DNA of 15,740 nucleotides from Armatimonadota bacterium (GTDB lineage Bacteria > Armatimonadota > Armatimonadia > Armatimonadales > Armatimonadaceae). The stretch is from NCBI GenBank assembly GCA_014379275.1, contig JACMMA010000343.1, positions 1-15,740 of the forward strand, given 5' to 3'. A program made the position numbers and the translations under genes. Numbering within the stretch: position 1 is the stretch's first letter; each line of letters starts with the position of its first letter. Shown in pieces: positions 1 through 6,697 of the stretch. Below the pieces are notes generated by a model, which had not been told where the DNA came from, did no database searches, and saw only the letters and a program-made list of their open reading frames with translations.

Positions 1-546
1 GACAACCGGGGGGCGGCACGCGCGATGACGGAATATCTGGTCGGTCTGGGGCACCGCCGCGTCGCCCTGATCACCGACAACGACGCCGAGTCGGTCTATA
101 TTGAAAACCGGATCGTCGGATACCGGGAGGTAATGGACGAAAGGGGGTTGCCGCGGCAAGAGGTTTTGCTTTCCTTCGCCGAGGCTTTCGGCGGGGGCAT
201 CTACCCTGCGGTGCAAAATCTGGCGCGGTTGCCCGCCGCTTCCCGCCCGACGGCTTTGTTTTGTACCAGCGACTCGGCGGCGGCGGCGGCGATTTCGGCA
301 CTGACGGACTATGGCTTGCGCGTCCCCGAGGACGTTTCCGTGGCAGGTTTCAACGACGATGACGGTGCCAGAGATGTCCACCCGGCACTAACGACGATGC
401 GCCAGCCGTACTCCTGGATCGGTGAGGAGGCGGTTTCTTTGCTGGTCGAGCAGGTGGGCGACATTTCCCGGCGGGGTCGTCAGGTGATGCTTCCTACCGA
501 ACTTATTGTTCGCGACTCGACGGGACCGGCTCCCGCCGAGAGATAA
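1..546 (+). CDS. LacI-family transcriptional regulator, C-terminal part (5' end outside window)
   Basis: The frame is open from base 1 and ends at TAA 544-546, so the true start and the DNA-binding helix-turn-helix lie upstream of the window. The visible 181 residues match the ligand-binding half of LacI/GalR repressors. They begin with the family block DNRGAARAMTEYLVGLGHRR followed by VALITD. Then come PTALFCTSDSAAAAAISAL, the hallmark VPEDVSVAGFNDDD, and the C-terminal LTTMRQPYSWIGEEAVSLL block. Such proteins bind a sugar effector in a periplasmic-binding-protein-like fold and repress carbohydrate genes. The ATG at 25 is internal to this fold and is not a real start. The next gene on the same strand is a secreted carbohydrate-binding protein 175 bases downstream, a plausible but unproven target. 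The effector cannot be named. Confidence 0.93.
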   Translation, partial: DNRGAARAMTEYLVGLGHRRVALITDNDAESVYIENRIVGYREVMDERGLPRQEVLLSFAEAFGGGIYPAVQNLARLPAASRPTALFCTSDSAAAAAISALTDYGLRVPEDVSVAGFNDDDGARDVHPALTTMRQPYSWIGEEAVSLLVEQVGDISRRGRQVMLPTELIVRDSTGPAPAER

Positions 547-721
547 CCCAATCGCAGTATTTGAGTGTATTCGCTACATTCGCAATTTAAGAGGAGGATA
601 TTCAATTACAGAACTGTTTCCAAAGCCACTCTCCGTGCGTGGCACTGTCCGGTGACCCGAGCGCGGTGCGAACCGTGTCGTTGCGTTCGTCATCATTCTA
701 ATCCTAACAAAGAGGTATCCA
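547..721. other. Intergenic leader between lacI-type gene and secreted protein gene
   Basis: The stretch of 175 bases has no convincing gene. It contains a stray AGGAGG at 592-597 without a start codon at the right spacing. The real ribosome binding site of the next gene, AAAGAGG at 709-715, lies seven bases before its ATG. No promoter with good -35 and -10 hexamers and no clean palindromic operator was found here. Confidence 0.5.
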
Positions 722-2749
722 ATGACTGTTTTCTCTCGCGTCATGACCATACGACTAATTGCAATTTTTGCAACACTGACTGTTGCCGCACTCATTACTG
801 CCGGTTCCGCGATGGCGCAGACCGCTTCCCGTGACCCGTGGCTCCGCCCGTTCTCCGCCGACTCCATCTGGAATACGTCGCTCGGTAGCAACGCCACCTA
901 CGTCAACGCCAACCTCTTGGATGCCGGTATCGGCGGGGGGCAGGAAGTCGACTGGCTGATCCGCGTCAACCCCGGCGACCCGTGGCGGCAGACGTTCTTT
1001 CCGGGTTACGACACACAACGTCAACGCTCCAACGGAACCACGGAATCGTGGATCGGCTGGACCCAAATACCGGACTCCCTGATCATCCCGGACGTACAGG
1101 GTGAACCGGGTCAGTTCGGCTATGAGGCACCGAACGCCTGCTCGGCATTCCTGCAACCCGACGGTTACAGCCTGATCCAGTGGCAGCCGACCACGCGCCT
1201 CGCCTCGGATGGTCCCCTGTGGGGCTACCCGCAGCGCGATTTCGGTGAACCGAACGGCGGCAACCTGTTCGGACCGGGGCACCGGGGGACGCACTACGGC
1301 TCCGGTCTGTCGGCTATCGGCGGTAGTATTCGGGTGGGGGAATTGACCGCATCGAATCGCGACTCGATCCGCCATGCCGTTAAGCTACTAATGGGGATGG
1401 GGAAATACGGCTCCTATGTCACCACCGGTGACGGCAATCCCGGCTGGCGTTGGCCCGCGATCCAGGCGGATAGCTACGCCGACCCGAGTGACGGCTACGG
1501 GTACGGCTTGGACTTCGGCGGACAGTACTCCAACCCGAACATCGAAATGGGCACCCTACTCGCCATCGACAAAACGGCGGTGATCGACAACCTCGGTCTG
1601 ACCTCCGAAAAAGCGAAAAAAATCGCCTGGGCACTCCAGAACTACGGCGGCTACATCGTGGATGACGCCGGACAGGATCAGTATTTGATCGCGGCGGAGG
1701 AGGCGGCACGAGGCGAGTTCGACATTTCTGCAGCGGACATCAACACGCTGTTCCGCAACCTGAAAGTGATCACCAACAACACGCCGACCAGTGTGGGTGG
1801 GGGCGGCACCCGGCGCGTCGCGACCGCACCCCGGTTCGCCTACGGCGGCGAGGCGGTCGGTGTATACACGCCGATAGCGAACCGCATCGAAGCCGAGAAC
1901 TACGACGTCGGCGGACCGGGCAACGGCTATAACGACTCCGACCCCAGCAACAACGACGGCGAGTACCGCAGGGACGGCGTCGACATTTTGTTCTCGGGTG
2001 GCGAAAGTAGCTATGTGGTGGGCGGGGTCCAGCCGGGCGAGTGGGCGAAGTATTCCGTCAACGTGCCTTCCGCCGCGACCTACACGGCGACGTTCCGGTA
2101 CTCGGGCTTCGGCGGCTCGGCGCACCTGGAGAACGCGAACGGCACGAACCTCGGTAGCATCACGTTCGATAACACGAACAGCTATGACACGTTTGCGAGC
2201 AAGGCGATCAGCGTCCCGCTCCCGGCGGGGGATCAGGTCCTCAAATTGGTGGCGGACAGTTCGGGTTACAACGTGAACTACATCGCGTTCACCACGGCGA
2301 GCGGCGGTCTGGTGAACCGCGCGACGGGGGGGACGGCGAGCGCGAGCAGCGACCCGATTGCGGGGGAAAAGGCGGCGCAAGCGTTCGACGGTAGCACGAA
2401 CACGAAATGGCTCGGCAACGTGGAAACCGGCACGATCAAGGGGTGGCTACAGTATCAGTTCGGTGGCGGTGCCTCCTACGCGATCACACAGTACAAGATC
2501 ACTTCCGCGAACGACGCCCCGGAACGCGACCCGAGGGACTGGCAACTGCAAGGCTCGAACAACGGGACAAGCGGCTGGACTAACATCGGTCCGGCGCAGA
2601 GCAACCAGACGTTCACGGCGCGGTTCCAGACGAAGACGTACAACGTCACGAACAGCACGGCGTACCGGTATTACCGGCTCAACGTCACGGCGACGAACGG
2701 TCCGTCGGGTCTGATGCAGTTGTCGGAGTTGCGACTACTCAGCCAGTAA
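722..2749 (+). CDS. Secreted multi-domain carbohydrate-binding protein (unknown N-terminal domain, CBM6-like, F5/8 type C)
   Basis: This 675-residue exported protein starts at ATG 722, seven bases after AAAGAGG. Residues 8-32 form a signal peptide with a hydrophobic core and an AMA-Q cleavage site after residue 32. Residues about 37-352 form a domain I cannot assign to a catalytic family. It opens with DPWLRPFSADSIWNT and includes a GPGHRGTHYGSG loop. Residues about 388-524 look like a CBM6-type beta-sandwich, with the typical RIEAENYD opening, a YRRDGVDI strand and a PGEWAKYSV strand. Residues about 530-674 look like an F5/8 type C (CBM32) domain, with SASSD, AFDGSTNTKW and a RYYRLNVTATNG-SELRLL end. 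The two C-terminal modules would bind sugar polymers and the N-terminal domain may be the enzymatic part. The gene converges on the glycoside hydrolase gene at 3005-4903. Confidence 0.88.
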   Translation: MTVFSRVMTIRLIAIFATLTVAALITAGSAMAQTASRDPWLRPFSADSIWNTSLGSNATYVNANLLDAGIGGGQEVDWLIRVNPGDPWRQTFFPGYDTQRQRSNGTTESWIGWTQIPDSLIIPDVQGEPGQFGYEAPNACSAFLQPDGYSLIQWQPTTRLASDGPLWGYPQRDFGEPNGGNLFGPGHRGTHYGSGLSAIGGSIRVGELTASNRDSIRHAVKLLMGMGKYGSYVTTGDGNPGWRWPAIQADSYADPSDGYGYGLDFGGQYSNPNIEMGTLLAIDKTAVIDNLGLTSEKAKKIAWALQNYGGYIVDDAGQDQYLIAAEEAARGEFDISAADINTLFRNLKVITNNTPTSVGGGGTRRVATAPRFAYGGEAVGVYTPIANRIEAENYDVGGPGNGYNDSDPSNNDGEYRRDGVDILFSGGESSYVVGGVQPGEWAKYSVNVPSAATYTATFRYSGFGGSAHLENANGTNLGSITFDNTNSYDTFASKAISVPLPAGDQVLKLVADSSGYNVNYIAFTTASGGLVNRATGGTASASSDPIAGEKAAQAFDGSTNTKWLGNVETGTIKGWLQYQFGGGASYAITQYKITSANDAPERDPRDWQLQGSNNGTSGWTNIGPAQSNQTFTARFQTKTYNVTNSTAYRYYRLNVTATNGPSGLMQLSELRLLSQ

Positions 2750-2763
2750 GTACAGGGCGCGAT

Positions 2764-2802
2764 GGGCGGTGTTACGCCGCCCGCCGCGCCACGGGAGCGG
2801 CG
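2764..2802 (+). terminator. Two adjacent GC-rich hairpins after the secreted protein gene
   Basis: The first hairpin, 2764-2782, pairs GGGCGG with CCGCCC around a short loop, 14 bases after the stop codon. The second, 2782-2802, pairs CGCCGC with GCGGCG. No T-run follows either, so a canonical intrinsic terminator is not shown. The structures may still mark transcript ends in this convergent region. Confidence 0.35.
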
Positions 2803-2916
2803 TGACGTAAGGCGACTTGCCATTCCCGTCGGTCACGCGTGGTCAAGCGCGTAAACCGCTCCGCTCCATGGAAAGAAGGTTTCCCCCGGTCCCCGGTTGA
2901 GGGTGTTATTTGCCTT

Positions 2917-2990
2917 CTTCGCCCCCGAAAGACCGGAGGACGACGCGCTGGCGATAGTCGCCAGCGCGTCGCTCCGCTCAGTCCGGGCTT
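2917..2990 (-). repeat. Dispersed palindromic repeat, copy 1 (intergenic)
   Basis: This stretch aligns without gaps to 6827-6900, with about 64 of 74 positions identical by eye. Its core 2941-2971 is a perfect 14-bp stem, CGACGCGCTGGCGA, with a three-base TAG loop. It begins 14 bases beyond the stop codon of the minus-strand hydrolase gene, so it would form a strong hairpin in that transcript's 3' end. The second copy lies inside a coding sequence. Confidence 0.8.
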
Positions 2991-3004
2991 TGGATCGCAC
3001 ACCC

Positions 3005-4903
3005 CTACGGGGTTTGCGCCCACTCGAATTGCTCCCAAGAGCCGATGTTATCCGCCCACAGGGCTTTCAAAATGCCCCGGTCGTTCAGGTCGCTGGCGAC
3101 GTATTTGCCGGTAATCGGCGACTTCAGCGCGAACTTCTGGTTGCCCAAGTCTACCCACTGGAACGTTTCCCAAGAGCCGATGTTGTCCGCCCACGTCGCG
3201 CGCAGTGCCTTATCGGCGCGGTTGTTGTCCATCGAAACGTACTTGTTATTATCGAGGCAAAGTATGCCGACGTTGCCGTTCCCGGCGCCCACGATGCGGA
3301 ACCGCTCCCATGAGCCGATGCCGGTCGCCCAGTTCGCCATCAGCAGTTGTGAGTCGCCCATATGACTGGATACAAACCGACCGTTGCCGTTCGCCTTGAT
3401 GCCGATGTTGATTCCAAACGGGATAACGCTCGCACCGCCTTCGACCAGAGAAACGTCGTCGAACTTGACAACACTCCCACTGTTGGCGTAACCATCTGTG
3501 AACAAAGTGATGACGGCAAAGGGGTTCGTCGGCGTAAACGACACCGAAAGTTCTTGCCACGAGTTTGTCGTGCGCGTGGTTGCCCCGAACGCTTGTGATC
3601 CGTTCAGAACCTGGGTTCCATCGATCCCCATCCCGGCGACGGCGTTGCCCGTAACGTGTGCCCACACCTTCGCCGTATAGGCGCGACCAGGGACGAGATT
3701 ATTGACGACACGGCGCACTCCCGGATAGGGAGTATTGGTAGTGGAGTCGAGCCGGAGATAACCGTTGCCGGAACGTGCCTGCGATGAATCGTTCGTTGGG
3801 AACTGCGCCCAAGTCGGACGGGACGCAGAGTCGACGGGAAAGACAACGTGCCACCCGTATTCCACGTCGTTCGCCGATTCAAATCCGGGGTTCTCCAAGC
3901 CCGTTTTGCGGAACGCTTTGTTACGCAGATCGAAATCGAGCGGTCCAAAAAGTGGGGCGAACGTGAAGTAGTCGTAATACTCCCAGTTGGATTCCCCCCC
4001 GGTCAAAGAAAACAGCATCCCCTGTGCGTAGCCGTAGCGTTTCATGGAAACATACCACTGCTGTTGCCAGCGTCGCCGCCATTCCTGCCCGTCGATCCCG
4101 GCGGGTGCCCAATAGGCGGGGACCCCGGCTTCGCTTACCGAAATCGGCTTGCGCGTCGTGCCGTATTCATTGAGCCACTCCCAGGGCCGTCCCATCCGCC
4201 CTTCGTCGATCTGTGCGCCGTAAACGTGTGTGCCGATAAAGTCGCAAACGGAGCCGATGTCGCCTTGAATCATCTGGCGCAACAGGTCGCTTTCCGGCGA
4301 CATCGTCGGCGGCGACTCTATTTTGATGTTGCCGTCAATCGAACGCGCTTCCTCGAACGCGATGCGCGTCATGTCGATACACCACTGCGCGTTTTGTGGC
4401 TCCTTCTGCCCGCCGCCGTAGGACAGATCCGGCTCGTTGTCGACGATGTAGTAGAAGATTTTTCCCCGGTAGCGATTCATCACGTTGCGGCAGAAGTTTC
4501 GGAAGTTTGCTTTCCACTGATCGTAGTTCGCCCCGGCGTCGGTGTGTTCGCGCACGCCGAGGACACAGGCGATTTTGACGCCGCCGTCGAGATATTTTTG
4601 CACCACGGCGTCGCGTGGACCCCAAACGAACGTGTCGCCGACATAGCGACCGCCAACCTGATCCATGCCCATTCGCCCGGTTCCGAACCCGACGGCGTTC
4701 ATTTTGATCACCGTGGCGTTGGCGTAATTCGGATCTGTATTGGTTCCGGTGGCGTTGTTGATGCCGACGTAATCCCGGTCGGTGAATTGCGCCTGCGCCG
4801 GGAGGGTCAGCGCGGTCGATAGGACGGCACCGATTGCCGTCAGCGTGGCGATTCGGCGAAGGGCAGACTGTCGTATTTCGCCGGTGGTAAATAAATTCCG
4901 CAT
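3005..4903 (-). CDS. Secreted clan GH-A-like glycoside hydrolase with jelly-roll module and fascin-like beta-trefoil
   Basis: This 632-residue protein starts at ATG 4903, seven bases after AAAGGA; the longer open frame upstream has no support. A signal peptide ends at PAQA after residue 38. Residues about 42-335 resemble a TIM-barrel glycosidase of clan GH-A (GH5/GH39-like). The probable acid/base is Glu157 in DNEPD after a beta-strand, and the probable nucleophile is Glu258 in VSEAG. Residues about 336-488 form a CBM4/9-like jelly roll, running from LENPGFE to VKFDDVSLVEGG. Residues about 496-632 form a fascin-like beta-trefoil with three repeats each carrying IGSWE (529, 575, 620). The substrate is not deducible; the appended modules suggest a polysaccharide. 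The regulator gene immediately upstream on the same strand (83 bases away) and a palindrome at 4920-4943 suggest local control. Confidence 0.88.
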   Translation of the reverse strand: MRNLFTTGEIRQSALRRIATLTAIGAVLSTALTLPAQAQFTDRDYVGINNATGTNTDPNYANATVIKMNAVGFGTGRMGMDQVGGRYVGDTFVWGPRDAVVQKYLDGGVKIACVLGVREHTDAGANYDQWKANFRNFCRNVMNRYRGKIFYYIVDNEPDLSYGGGQKEPQNAQWCIDMTRIAFEEARSIDGNIKIESPPTMSPESDLLRQMIQGDIGSVCDFIGTHVYGAQIDEGRMGRPWEWLNEYGTTRKPISVSEAGVPAYWAPAGIDGQEWRRRWQQQWYVSMKRYGYAQGMLFSLTGGESNWEYYDYFTFAPLFGPLDFDLRNKAFRKTGLENPGFESANDVEYGWHVVFPVDSASRPTWAQFPTNDSSQARSGNGYLRLDSTTNTPYPGVRRVVNNLVPGRAYTAKVWAHVTGNAVAGMGIDGTQVLNGSQAFGATTRTTNSWQELSVSFTPTNPFAVITLFTDGYANSGSVVKFDDVSLVEGGASVIPFGINIGIKANGNGRFVSSHMGDSQLLMANWATGIGSWERFRIVGAGNGNVGILCLDNNKYVSMDNNRADKALRATWADNIGSWETFQWVDLGNQKFALKSPITGKYVASDLNDRGILKALWADNIGSWEQFEWAQTP

Positions 4904-4919
4904 GAGAATATCCTTTATA

Positions 4920-4943
4920 TTGCTATCGTTGCAATGATAACAA
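4920..4943. promoter_or_regulatory. 24-bp palindromic putative operator in front of the glycoside hydrolase gene
   Basis: The arms TTGCTATCGTTG and CAATGATAACAA are complementary at 10 of 12 positions with no spacer. The site lies between the upstream regulator gene and the ribosome binding site of the hydrolase gene, 17 bases upstream of its ATG. The symmetric, gapless form suits a LacI-type or AraR-type dimer. Its sequence differs from the operator at 6271-6300, so a different protein may bind it. No good -35/-10 pair was found next to it. Confidence 0.6.
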
Positions 4944-4986
4944 CAGTGTAAGTGCCGGGGTCCACGTCTTCGCGGGCGGCAGAATG

Positions 4987-6261
4987 TCAGCGATCCGTCG
5001 GGGGTTCCTTTCGGTTGGTGGATTTTCGCGGCAACAGATGCGAAAACAAGCGTATCTGTTTGTGGCGTCCTTCGCCCGCGAGCAAATGATGTAGTAATCG
5101 AGCCGCCTCGGTGCCCATTTCTTCCAGCGGCGGACGCAAACTGGTCAGACCGTGCAGTCGGGATTGCGGGCTGTCGTCGAAACCGATCAGTCCGTAATCC
5201 GCCCCCGGCTTTTGTTGCGTCCCGGCATCCAGGGCGCGGCGTATCTCGCTCGCTTCCCAATCATTGAGGGCGATGATCCCGGTCCCGGTCGGTATCCGCC
5301 CGTCGTGTGTGCGAAGCCATTCCCGAACAAAACGGTACATGGTTCGGTCGCGCTCGGAGTGATTGGAAATATACGGCGGAAGTGTTTCCCGGTTTTTATC
5401 GGGTACGATGGTGAGCGTTTCGGGAGGCAAGCCCGCCTGTCGCACGGCGGCTTGCGCTCCGGTGATGCGAGCCTGTATCCAGTCGGCGACAAACGGGGCG
5501 AAATAATGCAACGAGTCGTAACCACGTTGCAATAGATGATCGGCGGCAACATAGCCCGCGAACGTCTGGTCGTAGAACACATTCGCAATCGGCCGTTGCA
5601 TTTCGTGCCACGAGAGACATATAAGAGGGACGCTTTGTCCGGCGAGCAATTGTGCATGATACACGGCGTTGTCAACCCCTTCAGCTTCATGCAAGGCGAC
5701 AATCGCTATCGCGTCCATTCCTTCCCGCAACGCATCTGATACGGATAAGTCGAGTGCCTGGGTTGGCTCCGTCGTTGAGTCCCACGCATAAAAGCATGAC
5801 TCCATCCCACCGAGTGCCGCGAAAACGCGCTCCAGCGAGGCAATCACCGTGTCAATCCACAGGGTTGCCGGAGGATCGGCGGAAACCGACTGCGGCGTTG
5901 CGGGCAATGCCGCGATAATACCGAGACGCGCCGCAACGGGCTGCCGCTTGGGAAGGGCGGGCGGCGTGTAAAGAACCGGCGCAGTTGCGGAGGGTAACGG
6001 CGCGTCCCCCCCGACGAATGTTCCGCGTCCCTCTTGTGCGAACAAGGTGCCGTCCGCGACCAGATTGGCGATGGCGCGATCTACCGTTCCGCGAGCGACG
6101 CCGTATTCGCGGGCGAGAACCTGGCGACCGGGCAACATGGTACCCGCACTCCACGCATGCGTGCGAATCTTTTCCCGCATTTCGGACTCGATGCGCCAAT
6201 AGGCGGATTTCGGGCGAGGTGCGGTAGGGGTGTCTTCTAACAGGACCGTGCTACGTCGCAT
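4987..6261 (-). CDS. GntR/LacI chimeric (AraR-type) transcriptional regulator
   Basis: This 424-residue protein has two parts. Residues about 18-85 are a GntR winged helix: YWRIESEMREKI, then LPGRQVLAREYGVARGTVDR and a wing with GRGTFVGG. Residues about 110-405 are a LacI/periplasmic-binding-protein effector domain, seen in GIIAL near position 325, YGLIGFDDSPQSRLHGLTSL and the closing EEMGTEAARLLHHLLAGE. This matches the AraR architecture, in which a sugar releases the repressor from its operator. The ATG at 6261 is preceded by a strong promoter (6301-6329) and a palindrome (6271-6300). This points to autoregulation. It lies directly upstream of the glycoside hydrolase on the same strand and may control it. 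The effector sugar is unknown. Confidence 0.92.
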   Translation of the reverse strand: MRRSTVLLEDTPTAPRPKSAYWRIESEMREKIRTHAWSAGTMLPGRQVLAREYGVARGTVDRAIANLVADGTLFAQEGRGTFVGGDAPLPSATAPVLYTPPALPKRQPVAARLGIIAALPATPQSVSADPPATLWIDTVIASLERVFAALGGMESCFYAWDSTTEPTQALDLSVSDALREGMDAIAIVALHEAEGVDNAVYHAQLLAGQSVPLICLSWHEMQRPIANVFYDQTFAGYVAADHLLQRGYDSLHYFAPFVADWIQARITGAQAAVRQAGLPPETLTIVPDKNRETLPPYISNHSERDRTMYRFVREWLRTHDGRIPTGTGIIALNDWEASEIRRALDAGTQQKPGADYGLIGFDDSPQSRLHGLTSLRPPLEEMGTEAARLLHHLLAGEGRHKQIRLFSHLLPRKSTNRKEPPTDR

Positions 6262-6270
6262 TTCAGGTGT

Positions 6271-6300
6271 CCAACTATGTCAAATAGATGACATGGTTGG
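6271..6300. promoter_or_regulatory. 30-bp operator palindrome at the regulator promoter
   Basis: The arms CCAACTATGTCA (6271-6282) and TGACATGGTTGG (6289-6300) are complementary at 11 of 12 positions around a 6-bp AT-rich spacer. The site sits exactly between the -10 box at 6301-6306 and the start codon at 6261. A bound dimer there would block transcription of the regulator gene. Confidence 0.8.
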
Positions 6301-6329
6301 ATTGTATGACGTAAACATTTGGTTGTCAA
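6301..6329 (-). promoter_or_regulatory. Sigma70-type promoter of the GntR/LacI chimeric regulator
   Basis: On the minus strand the -35 box is TTGACA (6324-6329, perfect consensus) and the -10 box is TACAAT (6301-6306, one base off consensus). The spacer is 17 bp. The promoter points at the ATG at 6261. Confidence 0.85.
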
Positions 6330-6364
6330 GTCCACGATATGGTCCCCGTGGGTTCCCGACAGGT

Positions 6365-6390
6365 CGGTATCGAGAAATTTCTCGATACCG
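6365..6390. repeat. Perfect 26-bp palindrome upstream of the regulator promoter
   Basis: The half-site CGGTATCGAGAAA is followed directly by its exact reverse complement, with no spacer. It lies about 36 bp upstream of the -35 box of the regulator promoter. A perfect palindrome of this length is compatible with an operator for a second dimeric regulator. It could also be a cruciform or a hairpin with an extruded loop. No T-run follows. Confidence 0.75.
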
Positions 6391-6454
6391 CCTTCGGAAA
6401 ACATATAGGAAATGGACGCCCTGTAGGGTTTATAAAGCGATAGTAACCACCATG

Positions 6455-6494
6455 ACAAAAGCCGCCCGGTTTCGTGAAAGCGGGCGGCTTTTGT
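6455..6494. terminator. Strong bidirectional intrinsic terminator
   Basis: A 14-bp stem, ACAAAAGCCGCCCG (6455-6468) pairing with CGGGCGGCTTTTGT (6481-6494), encloses a 12-base loop. Both outer edges are A/T runs, so it works as a GC-rich stem plus U-tract in either direction. It lies 203 bases beyond the stop of the minus-strand gene at 6698 and separates that unit from the regulator promoter. Confidence 0.85.
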
Positions 6495-6508
6495 TGGCAC
6501 ATATTGAA

Positions 6509-6632
6509 TGTCGCCGGACAGGCGGTCCGCGCAAAGCACGAATGAGACCGTTTCTGCAACGGTTGCCTTTTCGGGCTACTCTCCTATGGAAAGAGGGGGT
6601 CCCGTGCTTTGCCGAACACAGTTCCGGCGACA
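6509..6632. repeat. 124-bp inverted-repeat element
   Basis: The outer arms TGTCGCCGGA (6509-6518) and TCCGGCGACA (6623-6632) are exact complements. The inner arms GCAAAGCACG (6531-6540) and CGTGCTTTGC (6603-6612) are also exact complements. A smaller hairpin inside pairs ACCGTT with AACGGT. The nested symmetry suggests a MITE-like or structured-RNA element. It contains no credible gene. Confidence 0.65.
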
Positions 6633-6697
6633 GTTCTTTATCGTTGATCGACGGCACGGTGCTAAAGAATCGCGACCTGTTTTTTGGTGTGCTTTCA

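Larger units (their letters stand above)
2750..3004. other. Convergent intergenic region without genes
   Basis: This lies between two converging genes. It contains the GC-rich hairpins at 2764-2802 and a palindromic repeat copy at 2917-2990. The open frames across it on both strands show no family resemblance. The exception is the minus-strand frame through the repeat, which resembles the C-terminus of the protein encoded at 6698-7735. Confidence 0.6.
6395..6697. other. Intergenic region between terminator and the VWA-unit 3' end
   Basis: No protein gene is supported here; open frames on both strands lack family resemblance. It holds the terminator at 6455-6494 and the inverted-repeat element at 6509-6632. 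A further stem, TTCTTTA (6634-6640) with TAAAGAA (6663-6669), is followed by a T6 run at 6679-6685. Confidence 0.6.

Noticed and set aside
592..597. AGGAGG ribosome-binding-like sequence before a possible small gene
   Set aside because: No ATG, GTG or TTG follows at usable spacing, and the frame from ATT soon hits a stop without family resemblance.
1556..2380. 274-residue open frame antisense to the secreted protein gene
   Set aside because: It is Arg/Val-rich, has no recognisable motif, and the opposite strand encodes clear CBM6 and F5/8 domains.
3848..4822. 324-residue + strand open frame inside the glycoside hydrolase gene
   Set aside because: It is a shadow of the GC-rich hydrolase gene, whose signal peptide, catalytic motifs and ribosome binding site are all present.
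4905..4950. Promoter with TATAAA before the hydrolase gene
   Set aside because: The -10-like TATAAA overlaps the ribosome binding site, so a transcript from it could not carry that site.
4904..5260. N-terminal extension of the glycoside hydrolase frame
   Set aside because: It would overlap the regulator's coding region and destroy the signal peptide; the ATG at 4903 has a good ribosome binding site.
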